DNA of 40,142 nucleotides from Tindallia sp. (GCA_007134225.1 SLLE01000004.1:1-40142); one strand, 5' to 3'. Counted from the first letter of the stretch, positions 7,450 to 15,969 are shown. Made by a program: numbers and translations. Notes: generated by a model from the letters alone, not told the origin.

Positions 7450-7469
7450 GAAAGATAATCATTGTTTAA
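7450..7469 (+). promoter_or_regulatory. second Fur-like box, before feoA
   Basis: GAAAGATAATCATTGTTTAA matches the box before znuA (3479-3498) at 19 of 20 positions and carries GATAATCATT, the left half and centre of a Fur box. It lies 27 bp before the feoA start. I do not see a convincing -10/-35 pair placed with it, so whether feoA has its own promoter is open. Confidence 0.6.
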
Positions 7470-7496
7470 CACATCAACAATACGGGGGGCTTATCG

Positions 7497-7712
7497 ATGT
7501 CATTATATAAGATGAAAAAGAAATGCAACTGCGTGATTGAATCTTTACCAAGCGTACCATTGTTGGATGCAATGGGATTCAGAAAAGGTCAGTGTATTGC
7601 AATTAAATCGAAGCAACCCTTTGGAGGGCCCGTCGTGGTTTGCATGGGAAATAGAAGCTTTGCGTTAGCCAGAGAATTAGCAGAGCAGATCACCGTCAAG
7701 GAGGATTCGTAA
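7497..7712 (+). CDS. feoA: ferrous iron transport protein A
   Basis: A 71-residue FeoA protein, a small SH3-like cytoplasmic partner of FeoB. The conserved pattern MGFRKGQ, the strand IAIKSKQPFGGPVVV and the C-terminal FALARELAEQI match the FeoA fold. ATG 7497 follows GGGGGGC. Its stop codon directly abuts the feoB start, which indicates translational coupling. The short KMKKKCNC N-terminus adds a few residues compared with typical FeoA. Confidence 0.9.
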   Translation: MSLYKMKKKCNCVIESLPSVPLLDAMGFRKGQCIAIKSKQPFGGPVVVCMGNRSFALARELAEQITVKEDS

Positions 7713-9503
7713 TTGAAATGCCATACCAATCAAGGTGAATTTAAGCCTAATCATTCAGGTTATAGAATCCTGTTAATGGGAAATCCAAATGTTGGTAAGA
7801 GTGTTGTTTTTTCCAAACTGACCGGAGTGGAAGTAGAAAGTGCCAATTATACGGGTACCACGGTAAGTTTCACAAAAGGCGACTGGCAATTTCGTGGGCA
7901 TCACGGGGACCTGATCGATGTTCCTGGAACCTATTCGCTGGATGCTTCATCACAAGCTGAAAAAGTAGCAGTTGACATGATGAAAAGAGAGACGGCAGAT
8001 GCCATTATAGTTGTTCTGGATGCCACTAACCTTGAAAGGAATCTATTTTTTGCCTCTCAAATACAACATTTAAGTACTGAAATAATGAAAAACCCCGTTC
8101 CAGTTATATTTTCACTTAACATGATAGATGTTGCCGAGCGGCAGGGGATTCAAATTGATGTGGAATTGCTTGCGAAATTCCTTGAAGCACCGGTTATTCC
8201 GACGGTTGCTGTCCGAAATATTGGCCTATCAGAATTGATGGAAGCATCCATAAAATCAATCGAAAGCAATGAAATTCATCAGAAAGAGGACTGGCCGGAT
8301 ACGGAAGAAGACCGCTGGGTGTGGGTTGGAAAAGTAATCCGCCAGGTTCAGCAGGTGGAGCATCGTCATCCAACCTGGCTGGAGAAACTGGGCGACGCAA
8401 CCATGAGGCCGTTTCCAGGAATCCCAATTGCTATAATGGTCATGGCGCTGGCCCTGGGAATCGTTGTTGGTGGTGGTAAGGGTCTGCGTGCGCTGATTTT
8501 ATTACCCCTGGTGCATCAAGTCATCGTTCCGTTGTTGGATCAGCTGGTAAGACTTTTTGTTACGGAAGGAATTTTATACAATGTGTTAATGGGTGAGTAT
8601 GGGATGCTGGTCAAGGGAATTGAATGGCCTTTTGCATTGATTCTTCCATATGTACTCTTGTTCTATGTCGTGCTTTCTTTTATGGAAGACAGCGGCTACC
8701 TGCCGAGGTTGGGTGTGTTGGTAGATGGAGTTTTTAGAAAGATTGGCATTCAAGGTGGCAATATTGTCCCGATGATTATGGGATATGGCTGTGCCATTCC
8801 TGCTATTCTGGGAACAAGGGCTGCAACCACTCAGAAAGAAAGGTTGATGGTTGCATCAATGGTGGCCTTTGGAGTTCCTTGTGCGGCTCAGACCGGTGCA
8901 TTTATTGCTTTGCTGGGAGAACATTCGGTGCTGCTGTTAATTTCAGTATATCTGGTTTCATTTGTTGCCATTTTCTTAGCGGGGTTGACACTGGATCGAT
9001 TTATTCCAGGAAAAAGCGATCCCATGCTGCTGGAGATTCCCAATTTATTGATGCCAGATCGGCAAACCCTGTTGAAAAAAATACGAATTCGCGTGAAGCA
9101 CTTTATTATGGAAGCGGAAGTTCCAATGGTGCTTGGTGTTGGCTTCGCTGCCCTGTTGGCAGAAACGGGGGCACTGGTTCAGGTGGGAGTTTTCCTGTCA
9201 CCACTGGTGGAAGGTTGGCTGGGACTGCCGCCGGAAGCAACATTAGGCCTCATTCTTGGAATCATTCGCAGAGAATTGGCCGTGCTTCCCTTACTGGAGC
9301 TGGGACTAACAGGCACGCAGCTATTTACCGGCGCCGTAGTAGCGCTGTTTTATATGCCCTGCCTTGCTGTTTTGGGAGTACTCATTAAAGAGTTTGGGGC
9401 GAAGATTGGCGTGTTAATGGCAGTTGGAACAACCATGAGTGCACTTATTCTGGGCGGATTGTTTTTTCAGACTATCAGCATGGTCAGCCGAATACTGGCC
9501 TAA
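7713..9503 (+). CDS. feoB: ferrous iron transporter B (short form)
   Basis: FeoB is the GTPase-coupled membrane importer of ferrous iron. The N-terminal G domain shows G1 GNPNVGKS (about residues 22-29), G3 DVPGTYSL (about 69-76) and G4 NMID (about 136-139). The membrane half holds the gate motifs GYGCAIPAILGTRA (around residue 357) and VPCAAQTG. The 596-residue length is shorter than the roughly 770 residues of E. coli FeoB; comparably short forms occur in anaerobic Firmicutes. The start is TTG 7713, with AAGGAGG at 7698-7704 and no in-frame ATG before the G domain. It sits in an iron-regulated operon with feoA and the nicotianamine-synthase-like gene. Confidence 0.95.
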   Translation: MKCHTNQGEFKPNHSGYRILLMGNPNVGKSVVFSKLTGVEVESANYTGTTVSFTKGDWQFRGHHGDLIDVPGTYSLDASSQAEKVAVDMMKRETADAIIVVLDATNLERNLFFASQIQHLSTEIMKNPVPVIFSLNMIDVAERQGIQIDVELLAKFLEAPVIPTVAVRNIGLSELMEASIKSIESNEIHQKEDWPDTEEDRWVWVGKVIRQVQQVEHRHPTWLEKLGDATMRPFPGIPIAIMVMALALGIVVGGGKGLRALILLPLVHQVIVPLLDQLVRLFVTEGILYNVLMGEYGMLVKGIEWPFALILPYVLLFYVVLSFMEDSGYLPRLGVLVDGVFRKIGIQGGNIVPMIMGYGCAIPAILGTRAATTQKERLMVASMVAFGVPCAAQTGAFIALLGEHSVLLLISVYLVSFVAIFLAGLTLDRFIPGKSDPMLLEIPNLLMPDRQTLLKKIRIRVKHFIMEAEVPMVLGVGFAALLAETGALVQVGVFLSPLVEGWLGLPPEATLGLILGIIRRELAVLPLLELGLTGTQLFTGAVVALFYMPCLAVLGVLIKEFGAKIGVLMAVGTTMSALILGGLFFQTISMVSRILA

Positions 9504-9518
9504 GGAAGGAGCTTATTT

Positions 9519-10190
9519 ATGATTCCGGCAGCAACCCGAATTTTTGAAATCGCCTTGTCGCATTTCTCAGTCACCTACCCGATTTTCAGATGCTACTATG
9601 AAAAAATTGTGGCGAATGAAATCGTGCTGGGAGAAATTAAGAAACAGGATCGGGTCCTTTGCATCGGTGGCGGTGCTTTCCCGGCAACTGCAATTGAGAT
9701 CAATCGTCAGACTGGGGCTAACGTGGATGTGCTCGACTGCGATCAGAACGCGGTGAGTCATGCGGTTGATCTGTTAAAGCGTATGCATCTGGATGAAAAA
9801 ATCAATGTATTTCTTGGTTGTGGTCAAACCTTTGACCCTAAAGAATATGAAGTAGTTCATATCGCGTTACAGGTTCGTGACCGGGAAATAATATTAGAGC
9901 ATCTTCAGAGCAACGCCCTCCCCGGGACTCGTATCTTGGCACGATTTCCCAGAGAATGTATGGAACGGTTTTATCATAAATCCTGCGGAAATATCAGCGA
10001 GAAGATGGTACATCAGAGCGTGCATCTGTTGGTGAATCCCCAAAAAACACTAAAAGGAACCTGTGTTATGGTTCGGGGAGGAAGATCGAATGAAAAAATG
10101 GAAAAAAAGGGTGGTTCCTACGGTTGGAATCCTTTTAATGCTAGTTCTTTACTGGCAAACGGACATCCCTTCGGTGATAAACACATTTAA
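9519..10190 (+). CDS. nicotianamine-synthase-like SAM-dependent enzyme
   Basis: A protein of up to 223 residues with a Rossmann methyltransferase core: CIGGGAFPATAIEI (about residues 48-61), an acidic loop VDVLDCD and later strands. The preceding segment (FSVTYPIFRCYYEK, then VANEIVLGEIKK) and the GGG-x-x-P-x-T loop resemble archaeal and plant nicotianamine synthases as I remember them, which use the aminopropyl group of SAM to build metal-chelating opines. Only the catalytic core is present; the extra N-terminal domain is missing. ATG 9519 follows AAGGAAGGAG, 15 bp after feoB. The last ~34 residues overlap the next gene by 101 bases and look unlike the family. A one-base insertion near 10075-10088 would instead stop it at TGA 10091-10093, in an ATGA overlap. 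Function is inferred. Confidence 0.7.
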   Translation: MIPAATRIFEIALSHFSVTYPIFRCYYEKIVANEIVLGEIKKQDRVLCIGGGAFPATAIEINRQTGANVDVLDCDQNAVSHAVDLLKRMHLDEKINVFLGCGQTFDPKEYEVVHIALQVRDREIILEHLQSNALPGTRILARFPRECMERFYHKSCGNISEKMVHQSVHLLVNPQKTLKGTCVMVRGGRSNEKMEKKGGSYGWNPFNASSLLANGHPFGDKHI

Positions 10191-11091
10191 TCAGATAAGT
10201 CTTGTTGTGCTTATGGTTTTAGTGGCACTTCAGGCTTTGACCCAGCTTTTAATCTCATATCAGTGGAAGCGACTGGCCCAGATGACAGATCGTCGCGTAA
10301 CTCTCATGCAAATGCTTCAGATGAATATGGTAGGCAGTTTTGTGGAATCCATTACACCCTCTGTGAAAATTGGTGGAGAAGCCGTCAAGATATGGTGGCT
10401 GAAAAACAGCTTCAACTGGTCCGGCATCAGGGCGGCGTCCCTGTTGATGGTTCAAAAAAGTATTAGTGGACTCATGTTTTTGACAGTCTCTTTCCTCTTT
10501 TCCGCAGCTTTTATCGGCAACCAATGGAAAAAAATATCTTTACAATGGTCAGGAGAACTTCCTGGAATTTTCTGGTTTGGAAGATATTTATTTATCCTAA
10601 TTTTTGTTGTGATCATTTTCAAACGAATATATCAAATGGAGAAAATGGTAAATTTCCGGAGAACGGTATCAGAAAGATTCTTAGAAATGATGGAGAACGT
10701 CAGGAGTCAATGGGATGAAATGAATCACAGGAAAAAAGAAAAAAGGTCACAGTTCATGCTAAGTGGGATCATTTGGTTGCTTTATCCGGTTAAAATGATC
10801 ATTCTGTCGAAATCAATAGGCCTGGAAATTACCTTTGTGACAGCCGGTGCAGTGGTGTTTCTGGCATATATCGCCGCCTTGATACCCATACTGCCTGGGG
10901 GCATTGGAACCTTTGAAGGGACGATGGTTTTATTGCTGACCTTTACTGAAGTGCCTCCTTCACAGGCACTGGCACTGGCCATTGTATTTCGCACCATTAC
11001 TTTTTGGCTGGTGTGCCTGATCAGCGGCGCATTCACCGCTTATTTTCAATTAACACGAGCGACAAAATCTGTTGTTGAGGTGTTAAACTAA
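10090..11091 (+). CDS. flippase-like membrane protein (UPF0104 / LPG synthase TM)
   Basis: A 333-residue integral membrane protein with about eight hydrophobic helices, matching the COG0392/UPF0104 family related to the transmembrane half of lysylphosphatidylglycerol synthase (MprF). The diagnostic C-terminal motif PGGIGTFEG is present, as is an early segment SVKIGGEAVKIWWLK. No aminoacyl-transfer domain is fused. Family members are thought to move lipids or lipid-linked molecules across the membrane. ATG 10090 follows GGGGAGGAAG. It overlaps the nicotianamine-synthase-like gene, so translation is probably coupled, and a terminator follows. A role in exporting the product of that enzyme is attractive but purely inferential. 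Confidence 0.78.
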   Translation: MKKWKKRVVPTVGILLMLVLYWQTDIPSVINTFNQISLVVLMVLVALQALTQLLISYQWKRLAQMTDRRVTLMQMLQMNMVGSFVESITPSVKIGGEAVKIWWLKNSFNWSGIRAASLLMVQKSISGLMFLTVSFLFSAAFIGNQWKKISLQWSGELPGIFWFGRYLFILIFVVIIFKRIYQMEKMVNFRRTVSERFLEMMENVRSQWDEMNHRKKEKRSQFMLSGIIWLLYPVKMIILSKSIGLEITFVTAGAVVFLAYIAALIPILPGGIGTFEGTMVLLLTFTEVPPSQALALAIVFRTITFWLVCLISGAFTAYFQLTRATKSVVEVLN

Positions 11092-11117
11092 CCTCATGCG
11101 GATAACGGATTCCATGA

Positions 11118-11150
11118 AACTTCTGCAAAAAGCAGGAGTTTTTCTCTTTT
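11118..11150 (+). terminator. terminator after the feo operon
   Basis: AACTTCTGC (11118-11126) pairs with GCAGGAGTT (11132-11140), one G:U pair, 5-nt loop, followed by TTTCTCTTTT. Confidence 0.8.
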
Positions 11151-11208
11151 AGTCGAATAATTTAGAATACGGAAAGATAGAGAAAAAAACTGGACAGGAG
11201 GAATAGAT

Positions 11209-11739
11209 ATGATTCATCGTCGGGAAGCAATCGAAAAGGCAGCTGCCATCCAAGTGGCTGAATTGATGGCGGTAGCAGCCAGAACAGCACCAAAAGCAAA
11301 AGGGACCGATAACTTGGAGATTATCCTGGTGGAAGGGGAAGAAAAAGACATACTTGCAGAGGAAATGAGAAAAATTGCGAAAGAAAATGATGCAGCTTTT
11401 TTTGCAAGAGATGCTGGAAATATTGAGCAATCTCATGTGGTCTTTTTGGCAGGAACACGCGTACAAACAGTTGGCATTGCTGTTTGTGGCTACTGCGGTT
11501 ATGCAGATTGTGCAGAAAACCATGAAAACGACGGGATTTGTGCATTTAATTCGGGAGATCTCGGCGTGGCCCTTGGGTCGGCAGCTTCGGTAGCAGCGGA
11601 TCATCGCTGTGATAATCGGATTATGTTTACAGCCGGAAAAGCTGCCATGAACCTTAGCTATTTTGAAACGGCTGTTAAAATGGCTTATGGGATACCACTG
11701 TCTGTCAGTGGAAAAAGTCCGTATTTTGATCGAAAGTAA
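11209..11739 (+). CDS. DUF2148 ferredoxin-domain protein
   Basis: A 176-residue protein with the DUF2148 pattern: an N-terminal helix-rich segment with TAPKAKGTDNLE, a central strand with the V-F-L-A-G-T motif, and a cysteine cluster CGYCGYADC followed by a further cysteine in DGICAFNSGDLG and one in DHRCDN. The family is annotated as ferredoxin-like and is found in anaerobes, so iron-sulfur cluster binding is likely. No reaction is known to me. ATG 11209 follows ACAGGAGGAATAG. It appears monocistronic, between the feo terminator and a c-di-GMP gene. The antisense strand carries a 200-codon open frame that I treat as a shadow. Confidence 0.78.
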   Translation: MIHRREAIEKAAAIQVAELMAVAARTAPKAKGTDNLEIILVEGEEKDILAEEMRKIAKENDAAFFARDAGNIEQSHVVFLAGTRVQTVGIAVCGYCGYADCAENHENDGICAFNSGDLGVALGSAASVAADHRCDNRIMFTAGKAAMNLSYFETAVKMAYGIPLSVSGKSPYFDRK

Positions 11740-11863
11740 ATTTTTTCTCACGCATTAATGAATAAGCGGAATAATCGCTTCGAAAGGCAATGGACGGGTA
11801 TAACTGAGAATATTGATAAAGCGAATAGAACGAATATCACTGACAGCGAAGGGAGGCCTGCGT

Positions 11864-13924
11864 ATGCCAGAACAGGAACAGAGAAAAGACAGAGAAATCA
11901 CTTGGAGCAATTCCTTGGAAGCAACAAACCTGGATAGAATCACCTGGAAGATAACCATTATTTATCTGATTCTGGGTACACTATGGATCCTTTTGTCTGA
12001 TCAGGTATTGGCTGTGCTTGTTCAGGATCCTGAACAATATCAGACTGTCCAGACGTACAAAGGATGGTTTTATGTTGTCATGACGGCGTTATTGCTCTAT
12101 GTATTGCTGAATGGTCAGATGAAGAAACTTAAAGATTCCAGGCAGAAGCTGCTGGTAAGCTACGAAGAACTGGAAAGTGCCTATGAAGAATTGCTCGCCA
12201 TGGAAGAAAAGCTGGAAAACCAGTATGGACAATTAAACGTAAAACAAAACGAACTGTTAGAAACCGAGGAAAAATATCGGCTGATTGTTGAAGGAAGCAA
12301 TGAAAACATATGGGATTTAAACAAGCAAACTGGTGTCATGTTGTTCAGTCGAACCAAAGAAATGCTTGGTTACGAAGAAGATGAGATAGAGGATAGCCAT
12401 GATGCCTTGCTCTCGCTGGTTCATCCGGAAGATGTCTTAACGGTACAAAAAGCAGAAGAACAGCATATTGCTGGAAAAGCACCTTATTACTATTGTGAGT
12501 TCAGGTTAAAAGATAAGACAGGTGAGTACCGCTGGATTCAAAGTCGGGGCAAAGTGGTTTTGGATGAAGATGGTAATGCGGTTCGTATGGCCGGATCTCA
12601 TTTGGACGTAACTGAACAGAAACGCATGATGATGGAAATGTATGACATGGCTTTCTATGATAAATTAACAGGGCTTGGGAACCGAACGCTGTTTTACGAT
12701 CACCTGAAAAAGATTCTCTCATCTCATCAAAGAAGGAAAAAACGATTTGCTTTGCTGATCGTTGATTTAGATGACTTCAAACGAATAAATGACACCCGCG
12801 GTCATCGGGTGGGAGATGAAATGCTAAAGCAGGTTGCTCTTCGCTTTTCCGAACTGACAGAACCCGGAGAAATGTTGGCCAGATCCGGAGGAGATGAGTT
12901 CTTCATCCTGAAACCCGGAATTAAATCCATCGAAGAAGTGGAAAACCTGGCAGCAAAGGTATTGAAAACTTTTGAAATACCCTTTAACATCGACGAAGCA
13001 GAGTTCTTTATGGGCGCCAGCGTTGGGATTACTGTTTATCCGGATGATGGTGAAGACAGAGATACGTTGATTCAGTATGCTGATGTGGCTATGAACGAAG
13101 CAAAAGCTGGAGGGAAAAACAAATATCGTTTTTTTGATCACAACATACGGGAACGGGTGGCCAGTTGGATGGAGAAAGAAAAAGATCTTCGTTACGCTAT
13201 TCTCCGGGAAGAATTTCTGGTTTATTATCAACCTGTGCTTGATGTAGCTTCAGGAAGGATCCATGGTGCTGAAGCATTGGTTCGTTGGAACCATCCAACG
13301 AAAGGCGTTTTATCGCCTTCCTATTTTATAGAAATCGCAGAAGAAACGGGTCAAATTGTTCCCATCGGTCAGTGGGTAATGGAGACAGTTTTAAAACATT
13401 ATAAAACCTGGAGCAGCAAAAGCGATAGAAACCTATTGGTTTCTGTAAATCTATCACCAGCACAATTTAAACGGCAGGATTTGCACGAATGGATAAAAGA
13501 ATTGATCATGAAATATGATATGAAACCGGAAGCACTCCAGATAGAAATTACAGAAACCGTTGTCATGGAAAACCTTCAGCATAGCATTGAAATGCTGGAA
13601 AAAATTCGAAAACTTGGGGTGAAAGTGGCTTTAGATGATTTTGGAACCGGTTATTCGTCGCTAAATTATCTGCGAACTTTACCGCTGGACATCCTTAAGA
13701 TTGACAAGTCCTTTATCCATCATCTAGGGAAAGATCGTAAAGAGGCGTCCATTGTAAGTCAGATTATTAACATGGCACATGAACTGAATCTTACTGTTAC
13801 AGCTGAAGGGGTTGAACAGAAAAAACAGATACAAACACTCCAACGATTCGGTTGCGAAGAAGTACAAGGTTACTATTTCTATAGGCCCATGCCGGAAGAG
13901 TCTTTTCGGAAACTAATAGAATAA
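11864..13924 (+). CDS. membrane PAS-GGDEF-EAL cyclic-di-GMP protein
   Basis: A 686-residue signalling protein. Order: two N-terminal membrane helices, a coiled coil rich in Glu/Leu heptads, a PAS domain (about 130-245), GGDEF (about 255-430) and EAL (about 440-680). The GGDEF motif RSGGDEF is intact near residue 342, but the inhibitory RxxD site is replaced by EPGE. The EAL domain keeps GAEALVRW, VNLSPAQF, EITE, DDFGTGYSSL, KIDKSF and AEGVE, so phosphodiesterase activity is plausible, possibly with GTP-tuned control by the GGDEF. ATG 11864 follows AAGGGAGG; the 17-codon extension from 11813 has no ribosome binding site. A terminator follows. It probably couples a sensory input to biofilm or motility; the signal is unknown. 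Confidence 0.9.
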   Translation: MPEQEQRKDREITWSNSLEATNLDRITWKITIIYLILGTLWILLSDQVLAVLVQDPEQYQTVQTYKGWFYVVMTALLLYVLLNGQMKKLKDSRQKLLVSYEELESAYEELLAMEEKLENQYGQLNVKQNELLETEEKYRLIVEGSNENIWDLNKQTGVMLFSRTKEMLGYEEDEIEDSHDALLSLVHPEDVLTVQKAEEQHIAGKAPYYYCEFRLKDKTGEYRWIQSRGKVVLDEDGNAVRMAGSHLDVTEQKRMMMEMYDMAFYDKLTGLGNRTLFYDHLKKILSSHQRRKKRFALLIVDLDDFKRINDTRGHRVGDEMLKQVALRFSELTEPGEMLARSGGDEFFILKPGIKSIEEVENLAAKVLKTFEIPFNIDEAEFFMGASVGITVYPDDGEDRDTLIQYADVAMNEAKAGGKNKYRFFDHNIRERVASWMEKEKDLRYAILREEFLVYYQPVLDVASGRIHGAEALVRWNHPTKGVLSPSYFIEIAEETGQIVPIGQWVMETVLKHYKTWSSKSDRNLLVSVNLSPAQFKRQDLHEWIKELIMKYDMKPEALQIEITETVVMENLQHSIEMLEKIRKLGVKVALDDFGTGYSSLNYLRTLPLDILKIDKSFIHHLGKDRKEASIVSQIINMAHELNLTVTAEGVEQKKQIQTLQRFGCEEVQGYYFYRPMPEESFRKLIE

Positions 13925-13933
13925 TTGAATTTT

Positions 13934-13973
13934 AAAAAGCCGATCGCAGTTTTCAACGCGATCGGCTTTTTTT
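13934..13973. terminator. bidirectional terminator
   Basis: AAAAAGCCGATCGC (13934-13947) pairs with GCGATCGGCTTTTT (13958-13971), a 14-bp stem with T-tracts in both directions. It separates the convergent c-di-GMP gene and the minus-strand membrane protein gene. Confidence 0.9.
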
Positions 13974-14535
13974 AATGAGAGAATAGTCTTCTTTTGATTC
14001 GATCCGGGTCCTTAATGTAAGGAATCACCATGACGCGCAACTGAGAATCCAATTGACTCTGCACCAAATACTCTACATACAGCGTACCGCTCTGGACCAG
14101 GCCGTCGATTAAATTTTGCTCGATACGTACCTGTATTAGTTTATGAAAGCGGTTTTCATCTTCGATTCGCTGAAACGGAAAACGCAACGCCTTTTGTACA
14201 ATGCGCCCCTGCTGAAAATCAATGAGTGTGGTGGAAGACAACCCAAAAAACAAAGCCAGCAAACGATAAATTAGATAAAAGATGAAAAAGAACAAAGCCA
14301 GAGTGGCTAAATAGGATACTATTAAAATCCCAAGTTCCACCAATTCCATTTCTGTCTCAAAAACTTGCGTAAGGGCAGAAAGGTAACCAACTTCGTAGGA
14401 TTCAATTAATTGCTGTTGATAGCTTCTGACACGAAAAAAAACAATCAAGGTCACCAGTAAAAGCGAACCAAACTTAATGAGCATACTCAGCATGCCTTGA
14501 ACGGTTGCTCTTAATATCAATCTTTGTTCATCCAT
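13972..14535 (-). CDS. unknown membrane protein
   Basis: A 187-residue protein I do not recognise. It has two hydrophobic segments, near residues 20-38 and 66-97, each long enough to cross the membrane. Between them lies a short, probably external, loop; a soluble C-terminal domain of about 90 residues follows, rich in Arg, Gln and Glu. ATG 14535 is used because TTGGAGG precedes it at proper spacing; ATG 14553 overlaps that site. The stop codon lies in the terminator hairpin. The MATE gene upstream points the same way with 63 bp between them, so the two could be cotranscribed. Confidence 0.65.
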   Translation of the reverse strand: MDEQRLILRATVQGMLSMLIKFGSLLLVTLIVFFRVRSYQQQLIESYEVGYLSALTQVFETEMELVELGILIVSYLATLALFFFIFYLIYRLLALFFGLSSTTLIDFQQGRIVQKALRFPFQRIEDENRFHKLIQVRIEQNLIDGLVQSGTLYVEYLVQSQLDSQLRVMVIPYIKDPDRIKRRLFSH

Positions 14536-14598
14536 CACGTTTCCTCCAATCATTTAGTATAATTAACAAACACACTATTGGAACCAAAGGTCATCGTT

Positions 14599-15969
14599 TC
14601 ATGGACACTGAGAATCCATCTCTCTGAATACTTTTTTCAATCGATCACCCAGCCAAAAGATCATAATGAAAAAAGCGATAAACTCTGAAACGGGGAATGC
14701 GTACCAGATGGCATAGAGTCCCCACCGCTCTCCAAATACATAAGCCAATGGAACCAGCAAAATCATTTGGCGCATAAAGGATAAGGCGAGAGCAGGCAAT
14801 CCCTTACCAATTGCCTGAAAGGTCGTTGCACCAATAATGGCTGGTCCTACTACAAAGAGGCCTATGGAAACAGTTTGGAGGGTATGAATTCCAATTTCCA
14901 TCATTTCATCGCCAGGATTAAAGAGACTCATTAGCTGTGCTGGAAAAAATCGAAATATGATAGAGCTGGTGCTGGTAATCAATAGTCCGATGCCGAGAGC
15001 ATAAATTACCGTCCTGCGCATGCGGTCTGTGTTGCCGGCGCCATAATTGTAACCGATGATGGGTATGTAGCCTTGAGTTAAACCAAACACCGGCATAATT
15101 GCAAAAGACTGCAATCGGAAGTACACCCCGTTAACAGCGATGGCTACCTCCGAGTAAGCCCCAACAATGCCGTTTAAAATACTAATCATGAAAGAGGTCA
15201 TAATCTGCATCACCATGTTGGGAAGACCAATTTTATAGACTTCGCCCATTATCCGGTAATCGAAAGCAAATCGTTCCAATCGAGGCTTAATTTCATTATC
15301 TCCCCGATAAAGAATCAGAAGGATAAACAAACAGCTGATCGCTTTTGAAACAACGGTTGCAATGGCCGCACCAAGCACCTCCATACGGGGGAAGAAACCG
15401 ATACCGAAAATCAGGAAAGGATCCAATACAATATTGGTGACAGCTCCCAGCATTAGTGCCAGCATCGGAACGAAAGTGTTGCCCTGTCCCCTCATGATAT
15501 CACTGGCGATGATGGAAATATAAAGAAAAACCGATCCCAGCAGAATCACTCTTATATATTCGACGCCATAAGCAAGTACCTGCGAGTCTTCCGTAAAGAG
15601 CGAGACTAAGGGGGCAGCTAAAAACATACCCACAAAGGCAGAGAGGATTCCATAAATCAAACCGGCGGCAATCACATGCTGTGCTACCAGAAAAGCCCTT
15701 TCTGGTTCTTTTCTGCCAAGCATTCGGGAAATCAAAGAACTGGTTCCAATTCCCGTGCCGGTAGACAGTGCGATAATAAAAATATGTACCGGGAAGGCAA
15801 TGGCAAGAGCCGTCAAACCATTTTCACTGACTCGGGCAACAAACAAACTGTCAACTACATTATAAAGAGCCTGAACCGACATAGAAACCATACCGGGAAG
15901 GGATAATCGAAAAAGCAAAGGCATTATGGCTTCTGAACCCAATCGCTGGCTCTGTGGATGCTTTTTCAT
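14599..15969 (-). CDS. MATE-family efflux transporter
   Basis: A 456-residue multidrug and toxin extrusion transporter with about twelve transmembrane helices in two pseudo-repeats. The N-terminal repeat has P-G-M-V-S-M-S-V-Q-A-L-Y-N-V-V-D-S-L-F-V-A, and the matching second repeat starts with GLPNMVMQIM. The G-T-G-I-G-T-S-S-L-I-S-R-M-L-G segment is typical of the Firmicute MepA/NorM-like branch. Such proteins export cationic drugs or metabolites in exchange for Na+ or H+; the substrate here is unknown. ATG 15969 follows GAGGAGG. No adjacent regulator is seen. The facing cysE gene is divergent with a 149-bp shared upstream region. Confidence 0.9.
   Translation of the reverse strand: MKKHPQSQRLGSEAIMPLLFRLSLPGMVSMSVQALYNVVDSLFVARVSENGLTALAIAFPVHIFIIALSTGTGIGTSSLISRMLGRKEPERAFLVAQHVIAAGLIYGILSAFVGMFLAAPLVSLFTEDSQVLAYGVEYIRVILLGSVFLYISIIASDIMRGQGNTFVPMLALMLGAVTNIVLDPFLIFGIGFFPRMEVLGAAIATVVSKAISCLFILLILYRGDNEIKPRLERFAFDYRIMGEVYKIGLPNMVMQIMTSFMISILNGIVGAYSEVAIAVNGVYFRLQSFAIMPVFGLTQGYIPIIGYNYGAGNTDRMRRTVIYALGIGLLITSTSSIIFRFFPAQLMSLFNPGDEMMEIGIHTLQTVSIGLFVVGPAIIGATTFQAIGKGLPALALSFMRQMILLVPLAYVFGERWGLYAIWYAFPVSEFIAFFIMIFWLGDRLKKVFREMDSQCP

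Noticed and set aside
8879-9388. 169-codon frame inside feoB
   Set aside because: It lies in another frame of the feoB membrane region, has no ribosome binding site, and its composition is unlike a protein.
11149-11751. 200-codon minus-strand open frame opposite the DUF2148 gene
   Set aside because: It is rich in Ser, Cys and Phe, has no ribosome binding site, and the plus strand carries a clear conserved protein.
11740-11863. c-di-GMP riboswitch before the GGDEF-EAL gene
   Set aside because: The region has small AAGCG/CGCTT pairing but none of the conserved GEMM bases.
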